Part shown: one piece after another, positions 5,551-12,737 of the stretch
Position numbering within the stretch: position 1 is the stretch's first letter
Layout: each line of letters begins with the position of its first letter
Assembly (NCBI GenBank): GCA_013696785.1
Contig: JACCXW010000223.1
Span: forward strand, 1 to 13,669
Source of the DNA: Geodermatophilaceae bacterium
GTDB lineage: Bacteria > Actinomycetota > Actinomycetes > Mycobacteriales > Geodermatophilaceae
Reading direction: 5' to 3'
Length of the DNA stretch: 13,669 nucleotides
Notes under the pieces: model-generated
What the model saw: only the letters and a program-made list of their open reading frames with translations
Databases searched by the model: none
Told to the model about the DNA's origin: nothing
Translations under genes and position numbers: made by a program

Positions 5551-7125
5551 TCAGCGCGCCCGCAGCGTCGCCTGCAACTCCTGCGAGTCGCCGCCGCGGA
5601 CCACGACGACGGTCACCGTGTCTCCTGGTCGATTCGCGTCGACCGCCACCACCAGCTCCTCCGAGCTCCCGATGTCGAGATCACCGACCCTGATGATGAC
5701 GTCGCCTTCGCGGATACCGGCGGCCGCTGCTGCGCTGTTGTCCTCCACCGCCACGACCAGCGCGCCGTCGCGAGCGGTGTCGTTGACCGAGCGAGCGTTC
5801 ACGCCGAGCGTGGCGTGGGTCGCGGTTCCGGTGCTGATCAGCTCTTCGGCGATGCCCCGGGCGGTGTCGATTGGGATCGCGAAGCCCAGGCCGATGCTGC
5901 CACCGGGGCCTCCGGTGGAGCCCAAACTGGCGATCGCGGTATTGATCCCGACCACTGCCCCGGATCCGTCGACCAGCGCGCCGCCGGAGTTGCCCGGGTT
6001 GATCGCCGCGTCGGTCTGGATGGCGTTGATGACGGCGTTCGTGTCGCTGCCCTGTCCGGCCAGCCGGACTGGCCGGTTGAGGGCGCTGACGATGCCTGAC
6101 GTGACGGTGCTGGCCAGGCCGAGCGGCGAGCCGATGGCGACGACCGGATCGCCGACGACGAGTGCGGAGGAGTCTCCGAGCGAGGCGACGACGAGACCGG
6201 GCCGCTCGACTTTGATCACCGCCAGGTCGGATAGGGGGTCACGGCCGACGATGCGCGCGGCGGAGCCCGTGCCGTCGGCGAAGATGGCGCGCACGATCGC
6301 GTCGGGGCTGTCGGCGGCCTGCGAGACGACATGGTTGTTGGTGAGGATGTAGCCGTCCTCGTCGATGACCACGCCTGACCCGGTGCCGCCGCTGTCCCCG
6401 ATCCGGATCTCGACGGACACCACGGCGGGCAACAGCCGCTCGGCGATGTCGGCGATCGAGCCGGGTGGCCGGATGATCGGTTCGCTGACCGAACTGAGCT
6501 CGGCGTCGGGCTTGAGCAGGGGCGACTCCGTCGCCGTACGGCCGAGGACGAAGCCGGTGCCGCCGCCCACGAGACCGATGAGCAACGCGCCGATGAGCAC
6601 CAGCAGGGCGAACCGCAGCGGAACGTCGCGCAGCCGGATCCGCCGTCGGCCGGCCGGGTCGGTGAGAATGCCGGCGTCGTCCACGCTGTCGCCGTCGTCG
6701 AACACGGCAGGCCCGCCGAGCGCGGAGCGGGATGCGGCATCCCGCCACGGGTCGCGGTCGGCATCCGGCTTCCACCAGGGCGATTCGGGACTGATCCGGT
6801 CACGCAGCCGGCTTCCGGCCGGGGCGGCGAAGCCATCGGCACTGCCGTGGGGTCGGCCGAAGGCTCGCAGCAGCATCTCCGGCGGGGGCGCCTGGACCGG
6901 AGCGTTCTCCACCAGCCGGGGCCGATCGGCGTCGGCGAAGGAATCCGGCACCCCGTGGGGACGGGCGAACGCCTGGGCGACTACCGCGGGCGGCTCAGGC
7001 GCGTGCGGCGTTGGCGCAGGCCCAGCGGGGGCCCGATCGAAGGCGTCGGGTACGCCGCTGGGCCGTCGGTACTGCGCGTCGTCCGGGTGCTGCGCGCCGG
7101 TCCCGCGCTGGCCGTTGTCCGTCAC
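5551..7125 (-). CDS. htrA: Membrane-anchored HtrA/DegP-type serine protease with PDZ domain
   Basis: 524 residues from a GTG at 7125-7123, preceded by AGGAGGT at 7135-7141 (9-nt spacer). A long, Pro/Ala-rich cytosolic N-terminus (1-168) carries three copies of an RPxGxxDxF motif. One membrane helix sits at about 171-195. The trypsin-like domain follows at about 225-432, with a complete catalytic triad: His265 in LTNNHVV, Asp300 in SDLAV and Ser380 in NPGNSGGAL. A C-terminal PDZ domain covers about 436-522. The topology places the protease outside the membrane, where it would degrade or process misfolded envelope proteins. It follows the anti-sigma gene on the same strand after 89 bp, as in M. 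tuberculosis (Rv1223), so it likely belongs to the SigE envelope-stress response and might act on the anti-sigma factor. Confidence 0.94.
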   Translation of the reverse strand: MTDNGQRGTGAQHPDDAQYRRPSGVPDAFDRAPAGPAPTPHAPEPPAVVAQAFARPHGVPDSFADADRPRLVENAPVQAPPPEMLLRAFGRPHGSADGFAAPAGSRLRDRISPESPWWKPDADRDPWRDAASRSALGGPAVFDDGDSVDDAGILTDPAGRRRIRLRDVPLRFALLVLIGALLIGLVGGGTGFVLGRTATESPLLKPDAELSSVSEPIIRPPGSIADIAERLLPAVVSVEIRIGDSGGTGSGVVIDEDGYILTNNHVVSQAADSPDAIVRAIFADGTGSAARIVGRDPLSDLAVIKVERPGLVVASLGDSSALVVGDPVVAIGSPLGLASTVTSGIVSALNRPVRLAGQGSDTNAVINAIQTDAAINPGNSGGALVDGSGAVVGINTAIASLGSTGGPGGSIGLGFAIPIDTARGIAEELISTGTATHATLGVNARSVNDTARDGALVVAVEDNSAAAAAGIREGDVIIRVGDLDIGSSEELVVAVDANRPGDTVTVVVVRGGDSQELQATLRAR

Positions 7126-7214
7126 GGGAACAGCACCTCCTCCAGGTTCGCCGCTCAGCCTGGTCGAGGGGCTGTGAAGTCAGCGTCAGCGCGAGCGGGG
7201 CCGCGGCCGCCGGA

Positions 7215-7874
7215 TCACGGCAGGCCGGTCGCCGCCCCGGAGAACCGGCGCGGGGCGATCGCGTCGTCCATGGAACCGACGAGCGCCGAAGCGACCTCGG
7301 GGTTGCGGTCGTTCGGCACTGCTCGGTTTTGTGACGTCGCGGCACCGGAGGCGGTGCCGACGGTCGCCGCGACCGGGGCCACCGAGACCGCCAGCACGCC
7401 CACCGTGAGACCTGCCACGGCACCCATCAGGCCACGTCGCAGCCGCCGCAGCCGGCTTGCCGACAGACGTTTGCGCCGGCTATCGGGCCGGGTCACCGCA
7501 TCGCCCCGGCTCGGGGGGCGCCGGTCGGGTGGTGCAGGCGAGGAGGGGAACGAGCCGGGCTGCTCCGATCCGCTGTCGAATCTGCTCCAGTGCAGGTGCT
7601 CGCCATGCATCGCCAGGGTCATCCCGGAGGTCTGCAGGTCGGTCGTGAACGGAATCTTCTGCAGCCGAGCCAGCAGGCTGCTCGGAAGGTCCGGTCCGCC
7701 GGCACCGATCAAGGCCGTCTTGGCCTCGCGTTGCGCGGCCACGTCGAAGGAACACTGCACGCAGGCGTTCAGATGTGCCACGGCGCGCGTCTGAGCGCCT
7801 GGGCTGAGCTCGCCGTCGACGTACGCGACGACCGCCTCGAGTGCGAGGTGGAAGTCGGTGGGAGTGAGGCTCAT
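7215..7874 (-). CDS. rseA: Zinc-binding (ZAS-type) anti-sigma factor, membrane-anchored, partner of SigE
   Basis: 219 residues from the ATG at 7874-7872, which overlaps the sigE TGA as ATGA; a longer in-frame reading inside sigE is rejected. The N-terminal domain contains HLNACVQC, the HxxxCxxC motif (His34, Cys38, Cys41) of zinc-binding anti-sigma domains. A linker with many Pro, Ser and Arg residues leads to a basic stretch (RKRLSASRLRRLRR, 134-147) and one hydrophobic segment at about 148-171. About 48 residues remain outside the membrane. It should hold the upstream-encoded sigma factor inactive and release it on envelope or redox stress. The symbol follows the M. tuberculosis Rv1222 position; as I recall, that protein is shorter and lacks a clear helix. 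Confidence 0.88.
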   Translation of the reverse strand: MSLTPTDFHLALEAVVAYVDGELSPGAQTRAVAHLNACVQCSFDVAAQREAKTALIGAGGPDLPSSLLARLQKIPFTTDLQTSGMTLAMHGEHLHWSRFDSGSEQPGSFPSSPAPPDRRPPSRGDAVTRPDSRRKRLSASRLRRLRRGLMGAVAGLTVGVLAVSVAPVAATVGTASGAATSQNRAVPNDRNPEVASALVGSMDDAIAPRRFSGAATGLP

Positions 7875-8533
7875 GTGGCGAACCGCACGCTGTTCAAGGC
7901 GCCACGGTTGGGGGCCAGATGCGCGAGTGCCTCGCGGAGCTGGACCCGGCCACGGTGGATGCGGCTTCGGACGGTGCCGAGCTTGATGCCGAGCGTCGCC
8001 GAGATCTCTTCGTAGGTCAGGCCCTCGATGTCGCACAGGACCACCGCGACCCGGAAGTCCGGCGGCAGCGCATCGAGCGCGGCCTGGATCTGCGGGTCGA
8101 GATAGGTGTCGGCGTACACCTGCTCCGGGCTGGGTGCCGCCCCCGGCATCCGCTCGGTGTCATCGGGCAGCGCATCGAACCGGATCCGCTGCCGGCGACG
8201 GACGAGGTCGAGGAAGAGGTTGGTGGTGATCCGGTGCAACCAGCCCTCGAACGTGCCGGGCTGGTAATTGGCCAGGGATCGGAACACCCGGACGAAGGTC
8301 TCCTGGGTCAGATCCTCGGCATCTTGCGCGTTGCCGGACAGCCGGTAGGCCAGGCGGTAAACGCGGGCGGAGTGCTGACGGACCACCTCATCCCACGTGG
8401 GCGGAACCCAGGCAGCGCTCGCATCGGCATCGGAGGGCTCGGAGGCACCGACGACGCTGCCGTCGGAGGGTGCGTGGGTCACCGGGGCTGCCTCCTCGAG
8501 TCGATGCCGGGCGGTGGACTGAGCAAAGACCAT
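7871..8533 (-). CDS. sigE: ECF (extracytoplasmic function) RNA polymerase sigma factor, SigE-like
   Basis: 220 residues from the ATG at 8533-8531, with AGGAGG at 8545-8550 (a long 11-nt spacer). After a variable N-terminus (1-45), region sigma2 spans about 46-114 (YRLAYRLSGNAQDAEDLTQE, then FEGWLHRITTNLFLD). Region sigma4 spans about 146-203, with the helix-turn-helix YEEISATLGIKLGTVRSRIHRGR. ECF factors direct RNA polymerase to stress promoters. The downstream, overlapping anti-sigma gene, then htrA and tatB, and the divergent O-methyltransferase reproduce the mycobacterial SigE locus. An ECF-type GGAAC-N17-CGTT promoter lies just upstream, consistent with autoregulation. Several internal Met/Val codons could serve as shorter starts, as reported for SigE of M. 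tuberculosis. Confidence 0.93.
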   Translation of the reverse strand: MVFAQSTARHRLEEAAPVTHAPSDGSVVGASEPSDADASAAWVPPTWDEVVRQHSARVYRLAYRLSGNAQDAEDLTQETFVRVFRSLANYQPGTFEGWLHRITTNLFLDLVRRRQRIRFDALPDDTERMPGAAPSPEQVYADTYLDPQIQAALDALPPDFRVAVVLCDIEGLTYEEISATLGIKLGTVRSRIHRGRVQLREALAHLAPNRGALNSVRFAT

Positions 8534-8572
8534 GCTGCCCTGTTCCTCCTTGGACGACGTGCTTGTCGCGAT

Positions 8573-8598
8573 AACGCTTTGGTGATCGATCGTGTTCC
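8573..8598 (-). promoter_or_regulatory. ECF-type promoter GGAAC-N17-CGTT upstream of sigE
   Basis: GGAAC occupies 8598-8594 and CGTT 8576-8573 on the minus strand, with 17 bp between. This matches the known SigE/SigH-type actinobacterial consensus of a GGAA(C) -35 and a GTT -10. Transcription would begin near 8565, about 30 nt before the sigE start, leaving the AGGAGG in the leader. A GATCGATC palindrome (8584-8591) sits inside the spacer. Confidence 0.65.
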
Positions 8599-8632
8599 GG
8601 CGCGTGCGAGCTGCGCCCTTAGCCGACGTGGA

Positions 8633-8638
8633 TAGGGT
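8633..8638 (+). promoter_or_regulatory. Predicted -10 box (TAGGGT) for the O-methyltransferase gene
   Basis: TAGGGT fits TANNNT and predicts a start near 8645. The leader of about 29 nt then contains the GGAGGG (8663-8668) used by the ATG at 8674. No -35 match is visible. Confidence 0.4.
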
Positions 8639-8673
8639 GCCCCAAGCGGCAACGGAGAGTGTGGAGGGACGCC

Positions 8674-9303
8674 ATGGGTAGCTCGGCGAGCCGGGAGTAC
8701 GCCGAGAGTTTCGGGATCGAGGACGAGGCGCTCGTCGCCGCCCGCGCGAGTTCGGAGGAGTTCGGCTGCGAGCCGGTCGCCCCCGCAGCCGGTAACGCGT
8801 TGCGATTTCTCGCTGCCGCCCTCGATGCCCGCGCGGTGGTGGAGGTCGGGACCGGCGCCGGCGTATCCGGGCTCTGGCTGCTCGGTGGTATGCGCGCCGA
8901 CGGGGTGCTCACCTCGGTCGACACCGAAGCCGAACTGCAGCGCGCGGCGCGGCAGGCCTTCCGTGATGCGGGCGTCGCCGCCGTTCGCACCCGGCTGATC
9001 AACGGCGCCGCGCTCGAGGTACTGCCCCGGCTCACCGACGGTGCCTACGATCTCGTCTTCGTCGACGGGCCGAAGAACGAGTTCCAGGCGTGCCTCGACG
9101 AGGCGCTGCGGCTGCTGCGTCCCGGTGGTGTGGTCGTCTTCGCCGGGGCGCTGGGCCGGGGCCGGGTCGGTGAACCGTCCGCCCGGGATCCTGAGACGGT
9201 GGCCCTGCGCGACCTCATGAAGGTGGTCAGGGAGCACGAGCAGCTGGTCGCTGCTCTCATCCCGCTCGGCGAGGGGCTGCTCGCCGCCGTACGTCGCCCC
9301 TGA
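8674..9303 (+). CDS. SAM-dependent O-methyltransferase (methyltransferase family 3)
   Basis: 209 residues from the ATG at 8674, set by GGAGGG at 8663-8668 with a 5-nt spacer; the in-frame GTG at 8659 lies upstream of that site. The Rossmann fold shows motif I VVEVGTGAGVSGLWLL (55-70), an acidic residue after strand 2 (SVDTEAE), and YDLVFVDGPK (125-134) with Asp131. Relatives of the catechol/caffeoyl-CoA type methylate hydroxyl groups with a bound divalent metal, ligands being this Asp and a later Asp-Asn pair. Here the Asp-Asn position reads Ala157-Gly158 (VVFAGALGRGRV), so metal use is doubtful. The gene matches the size and place of M. tuberculosis Rv1220c next to sigE. The substrate is unknown. 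It ends 9 bp before the convergent glgC stop. Confidence 0.88.
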   Translation: MGSSASREYAESFGIEDEALVAARASSEEFGCEPVAPAAGNALRFLAAALDARAVVEVGTGAGVSGLWLLGGMRADGVLTSVDTEAELQRAARQAFRDAGVAAVRTRLINGAALEVLPRLTDGAYDLVFVDGPKNEFQACLDEALRLLRPGGVVVFAGALGRGRVGEPSARDPETVALRDLMKVVREHEQLVAALIPLGEGLLAAVRRP

Positions 9304-9312
9304 CGTCCTGGG

Positions 9313-10530
9313 CTACAGCAGGGCCTTGGCGCCCTTGCCGAGGACGACGACGCCAGAGGCGGTCACGTGATATCGCTCGCGGTCCGCGGCGAGATTGACC
9401 CCGATGTGCGCGTCCGGTGGTACGACGACGTTCTTGTCCAGGATGGCGCGGCGCACCACCGCCCGGGCGCCGATCTGGACGTTGTCCAGCAGCACGCTGC
9501 CCTCGACGTACGCGCCGCTGCTGAACTTGACGTTCGGTGAGACGACCGAGGACCGGACCGTCGCACCGGCGACGATCACACCCGCACCGACCATGGACTC
9601 CTGGGCGAGCCCACCCTCCACGAACTTGGCCGGCGGAAGTTGCGGCGGCAGCGTGAAGATCGGCCAGCCGCGGTTGTAGAGGTTGAACACGGGGTGCACG
9701 GACACCAGGTCCATGTGCGCGTCGTAGTAGGAGTCCAGCGTCCCGACGTCGCGCCAGTAGCCCCTGTCCCGTTCGGTCGCTCCCGGTATGTCGTTGTCCG
9801 CGAAGTCGTAGACCTCGGCGGCGTCCTGCTCGACGAGCATCGGGATCAGGCTGCCGCCCATGTCATGGATCGACCCCTCGTCCGCGGCATCCATCCGCAG
9901 CGCATCCAGCAGCGTGTCGGTCTTGAACACGTAGTTGCCCATCGAGGCGAACACCTCCCCCGGGCTGTCGGGGAGCCCGGGTGGGTCGGCGGGCTTCTCC
10001 AGGAAGCCGGTGATCCGCCGCCCGTCCGTCTCGATCACGCCGAACTCCGAGGACTGCTCGCGGGGGACCCGGATGCCGGCGACGGTGACCCCGGCTCCAG
10101 ATTCGATGTGCTGGGCGACCATCTGCTGGGGGTCCATCCGGTACACGTGGTCGGCACCGAAGACGACGATGTAGTCGGGCTGTTCGTCGTACACCAGGTT
10201 CAGGCTCTGGAAGATGGCGTCGGCGCTGCCGGTGTACCAGCGCGGGCCGAGCCGCTGCTGCGCGGGCACCGGGGTCACGTAGCTGCCGAGCAGCGAGGAC
10301 ATCCGCCACGTGGTGGTGATGTGCCGGTCGAGGGAGTGCGACTTGTACTGCGTGAGCACGCAGATCCTGGTGTAGCCGCCGTTGACCAGGTTCGACAAGG
10401 CGAAGTCGATCAGCCGGTAGTTGCCCCCGAACGGGACGGCGGGCTTGGCACGGTCCTGGGTCAGCGGCCACAGCCGCTTTCCCTCACCACCCGCGAGCAC
10501 GATGCCGAGAACGCGAGGCTCCCTGACCAT
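9313..10530 (-). CDS. glgC: Glucose-1-phosphate adenylyltransferase (ADP-glucose pyrophosphorylase)
   Basis: 405 residues, the normal length. The ATG at 10530-10528 is chosen because a TAGGGT box lies 7 nt upstream, as in a leaderless gene, and because the family begins close to its LGIVLAGGEGKRLWPLT motif (8-24). The nucleotidyltransferase domain (about 8-270) shows KPAVPFGG (29-36), YTGSADAIFQ, the catalytic GADHVYRMD with Asp127, and the glucose-1-phosphate site FLEKP (176-180). A left-handed beta-helix with hexapeptide repeats (about 290-390) follows. The enzyme makes ADP-glucose from glucose-1-phosphate and ATP, the committed step of bacterial alpha-glucan synthesis. It is divergent from glgA/glgM, which uses ADP-glucose. 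Confidence 0.97.
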   Translation of the reverse strand: MVREPRVLGIVLAGGEGKRLWPLTQDRAKPAVPFGGNYRLIDFALSNLVNGGYTRICVLTQYKSHSLDRHITTTWRMSSLLGSYVTPVPAQQRLGPRWYTGSADAIFQSLNLVYDEQPDYIVVFGADHVYRMDPQQMVAQHIESGAGVTVAGIRVPREQSSEFGVIETDGRRITGFLEKPADPPGLPDSPGEVFASMGNYVFKTDTLLDALRMDAADEGSIHDMGGSLIPMLVEQDAAEVYDFADNDIPGATERDRGYWRDVGTLDSYYDAHMDLVSVHPVFNLYNRGWPIFTLPPQLPPAKFVEGGLAQESMVGAGVIVAGATVRSSVVSPNVKFSSGAYVEGSVLLDNVQIGARAVVRRAILDKNVVVPPDAHIGVNLAADRERYHVTASGVVVLGKGAKALL

Positions 10531-10536
10531 GCGGAT

Positions 10537-10552
10537 GACCCTAGTCGGGGTC
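10537..10552. promoter_or_regulatory. Inverted repeat GACCC-N6-GGGTC over the glgC -10 box
   Basis: Arms at 10537-10541 and 10548-10552 flank TAGTCG. The left arm and loop cover the predicted glgC -10 box (10538-10543), and the right arm lies where the -35 region of glgA would be. One bound regulator could therefore affect both genes. Arms are short, so chance is possible. Confidence 0.3.
10538..10543 (-). promoter_or_regulatory. Predicted -10 box (TAGGGT) of a leaderless glgC promoter
   Basis: TAGGGT on the minus strand is followed by 7 nt and the glgC ATG. No Shine-Dalgarno sequence precedes the ATG, so initiation on a leaderless transcript is the simplest reading. Confidence 0.5.
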
Positions 10553-10566
10553 GCCAGGAATGAAAC

Positions 10567-10572
10567 TAGTGT
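10567..10572 (+). promoter_or_regulatory. Predicted -10 box (TAGTGT) of a leaderless glgA/glgM promoter
   Basis: TAGTGT is followed by exactly 6 nt and the ATG at 10579. No ribosome-binding site is present between them, which fits a leaderless transcript beginning at the start codon. Confidence 0.55.
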
Positions 10573-10578
10573 CTACGC

Positions 10579-11739
10579 ATGCTCGTGGGCCTGCTCACCA
10601 GGGAGTACCCGCCGGAGGTCTACGGCGGAGCCGGCGTACACGTGGATTTCCTGGTTCGGGAGCTCCGATCCATCATGGATGTCGACGTGGACGTGCACTG
10701 CTTCGGCGCTTCTCGCGAGGGTGCGACCGCGCATCAGGTGCCGGCCGATCTCGTCGGGACGAACCCCGCATTGCAGACCATCGGCGTCGACCTGGCGATC
10801 GCGGACTCCGTGATCGGCTGCGACATCCTGCATTCGCATACCTGGTACGCGAACCTGGCCGGTCACCTCGGTTCCTTGTTGTACGACGTACCGCACGTCG
10901 TCACGGCGCACTCGTTGGAGCCGCGCCGGCCGTGGAAGGCCGAGCAGCTCGGCGGCGGCTATGCGCTGTCGTCCTGGGCGGAGCGGACGGCGTACCGGGC
11001 GGCGCACGCGATCATCGCCGTCAGCGACGGGATGCGTCTCGACATCCTGGACTGCTACCCGTTCCTCGACCCGCAGCGCGTGCACGTCGTGCGGAACGGG
11101 ATCGACACCGCCGACTACTGGCCCGATCCGGACACGGACGTCCTCGAGCGACTAGGCGTCGATCCTGACCGCCCCTCCGTCATCTTCGTCGGGCGGATCA
11201 CCAGGCAGAAAGGAGTGCCGCACCTGATCCGGGCCGCGGCCACGGTCGATCCGAACGCGCAGATCGTGCTCTGCGCGGGCGCCCCGGACACCCCGCAGCT
11301 GGGCGCCGAGGTCGCGGTGCTGGTCGAGGAGCTGTCCGCGCGCCGTTCCGGGGTGCGCTGGATCGCCGAGATGCTCCCGCGCGAGGACATCCGGCAGTTG
11401 CTCAGCCACGCGGCTGCCTTCTGCTGCCCGTCGGTCTACGAACCGCTGGGCATCGTCAACCTGGAGGCGATGGCTTGCGGCACAGCGGTGGTCGCGAGCG
11501 ACGTCGGCGGGATCCCCGAGGTCGTCGACGACGGTACGACGGGCCTGCTGGTGCACTATGACGAGCAGGACCCCGCAGGTTTCGAGGCAGCCCTGGCAGC
11601 TGCCCTGAACCGGGTGCTGGCCGATCCTGCCCTGGCGACGTCGATGGGCGCCGCGGGCCGGGCGCGCGCCGTCGGCGAGTTCGGCTGGCCCGCCGTGGCG
11701 GCCCGAACCGTGCAGATCTACCAGGCCCTGCTCGACTAA
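10579..11739 (+). CDS. glgA: GT4-family ADP-glucose glycosyltransferase (actinobacterial GlgA/GlgM)
   Basis: 386 residues from a leaderless-type ATG at 10579. It has the GT-B fold of family GT4: an N-terminal GGAG loop (16-19), the HSHTWY and TAHSLEPRRPW segments of the acceptor domain, and a C-terminal donor domain with FVGRITRQKG (204-212; Arg206, Lys211) and EPLGIVNLE (Glu288-x7-Glu296). The short GT4 form in actinobacteria is often annotated glycogen synthase. The M. tuberculosis counterpart Rv1212c (GlgM) was shown to make maltose-1-phosphate from ADP-glucose and glucose-1-phosphate, feeding the GlgE glucan pathway. The divergent glgC would supply ADP-glucose. Which product dominates here cannot be read from sequence. 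Its TAA overlaps the TAG of the convergent sigma factor gene. Confidence 0.94.
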   Translation: MLVGLLTREYPPEVYGGAGVHVDFLVRELRSIMDVDVDVHCFGASREGATAHQVPADLVGTNPALQTIGVDLAIADSVIGCDILHSHTWYANLAGHLGSLLYDVPHVVTAHSLEPRRPWKAEQLGGGYALSSWAERTAYRAAHAIIAVSDGMRLDILDCYPFLDPQRVHVVRNGIDTADYWPDPDTDVLERLGVDPDRPSVIFVGRITRQKGVPHLIRAAATVDPNAQIVLCAGAPDTPQLGAEVAVLVEELSARRSGVRWIAEMLPREDIRQLLSHAAAFCCPSVYEPLGIVNLEAMACGTAVVASDVGGIPEVVDDGTTGLLVHYDEQDPAGFEAALAAALNRVLADPALATSMGAAGRARAVGEFGWPAVAARTVQIYQALLD

Positions 11740-12737
11740 CCTGTCGCCGCCGGCGCCGCGTCGTCGAGCGTCATCGCGAGTCCGAAGGCCGGGAACAGCT
11801 CGGGGCCGAACGTGGTGATCTCGGCGATCACGCCGCTCTCGACACGCAACACGTCGAACTTGAACGCGCGGAACGTGGAGTCGCCGGACCGGCGCAGGTA
11901 GCTGGCCGCCGTGGGCATCCTGTTGGCCGTCGTGGCGACCAGCCGCCAGTCGCCCTCCCGGTCGGGGCCGAAGGCGCGTTCCAGCAGCGGCATCAGGGCG
12001 TCGAGCCCGTCGAAGCACATCGGGTACGGCGGCATTGTGACGCGGATGTCCTCGGCGGCGACCGCTAGAGCGGCGGCAGCGTCACAACGTTCATGGGCGT
12101 CGATGAACCGCTGCAGCAGGAGGCGCTCCTCGGCGCTCGGCTCCACCGCGGACCACTCCAGCCGGTGCGAGGGCAGATGCTCCTGCATGGTCGCGCGGGC
12201 CCGCTGCACTGCGCTGTTGGCCGCTGCCACGCTGGTGTCCAGGAGCGACGCGGTCTCGCTGGCCGGCATCCCCAGCACGTCCCGCGAGATCAACGCTGCC
12301 CGTTGCCGCGGCGGCAGCACCTGCAACGCCGCCAGGAAGGCCAGCTCGATGGTCTCGCGGGCGACCGCGACGGCGTCCGGCTGATCGTCGGTCGAGGCGA
12401 TCTCGTCGAGCAGCCGGTCCGGGTAAGGCTGCAGCCAGCTCACCTCGGAGAACGAGTGCAGTTCCGTCAGCCGCCGTGCCCTGGACCTGATCATGTCGAG
12501 GCACACGTTCGTGGCGATGCGGTACAGCCAGGCGCGCACCAGCGTGTCGCCCTCGAATCCCTCGCGGTGCCGCCAGGCACGCAGGAACGTCTCCTGGACG
12601 GCGTCCTCGGCCTCGTCGAAGGAGGCCAGCATGCGGTAGCAGTGGACGTGCATCTCGCGTCGGTGCCGCTCGGCGTACTCCTGGAAGCTCGACTCGTCGC
12701 CGATGACACTCGAGCTCGTTGCGTGCGGCGCCGTCAT
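11736..12737 (-). CDS. SigG-type ECF sigma factor (TIGR02960-like) with C-terminal SnoaL-like domain
   Basis: 333 residues from the ATG at 12737-12735, which overlaps the upstream SDR TGA as ATGA. Region sigma2 covers about 18-88 (HCYRMLASFDEAEDAVQETF, then WLYRIATNVCLD). Next is the family-specific WLQPYPDRLLD (101-111) and RETIELAFLAALQVLPPRQR (127-146). Region sigma4 ends at about 186 (ASETASLLDTSVAAANSAVQRAR). A SnoaL/NTF2-like domain spans about 203-315 (LLQRFIDAHERCDAAAAL, TMPPYPM). Sigma factors of this group lack a separate anti-sigma protein; the fused domain is thought to modulate activity, possibly by binding a small ligand. M. tuberculosis SigG is the best-known relative. It probably shares an mRNA with the SDR gene. 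Target promoters are unknown. Confidence 0.92.
   Translation of the reverse strand: MTAPHATSSSVIGDESSFQEYAERHRREMHVHCYRMLASFDEAEDAVQETFLRAWRHREGFEGDTLVRAWLYRIATNVCLDMIRSRARRLTELHSFSEVSWLQPYPDRLLDEIASTDDQPDAVAVARETIELAFLAALQVLPPRQRAALISRDVLGMPASETASLLDTSVAAANSAVQRARATMQEHLPSHRLEWSAVEPSAEERLLLQRFIDAHERCDAAAALAVAAEDIRVTMPPYPMCFDGLDALMPLLERAFGPDREGDWRLVATTANRMPTAASYLRRSGDSTFRAFKFDVLRVESGVIAEITTFGPELFPAFGLAMTLDDAAPAATG

Noticed and set aside
7126..7214. Search for an ECF promoter in the 89-bp gap before htrA
   Set aside because: No GGAAC/CGTT pair is present on the minus strand; htrA is more simply read through from sigE.
9640..10563. Plus-strand open frame of 307 codons
   Set aside because: Antisense to glgC, which matches its family along the whole length.
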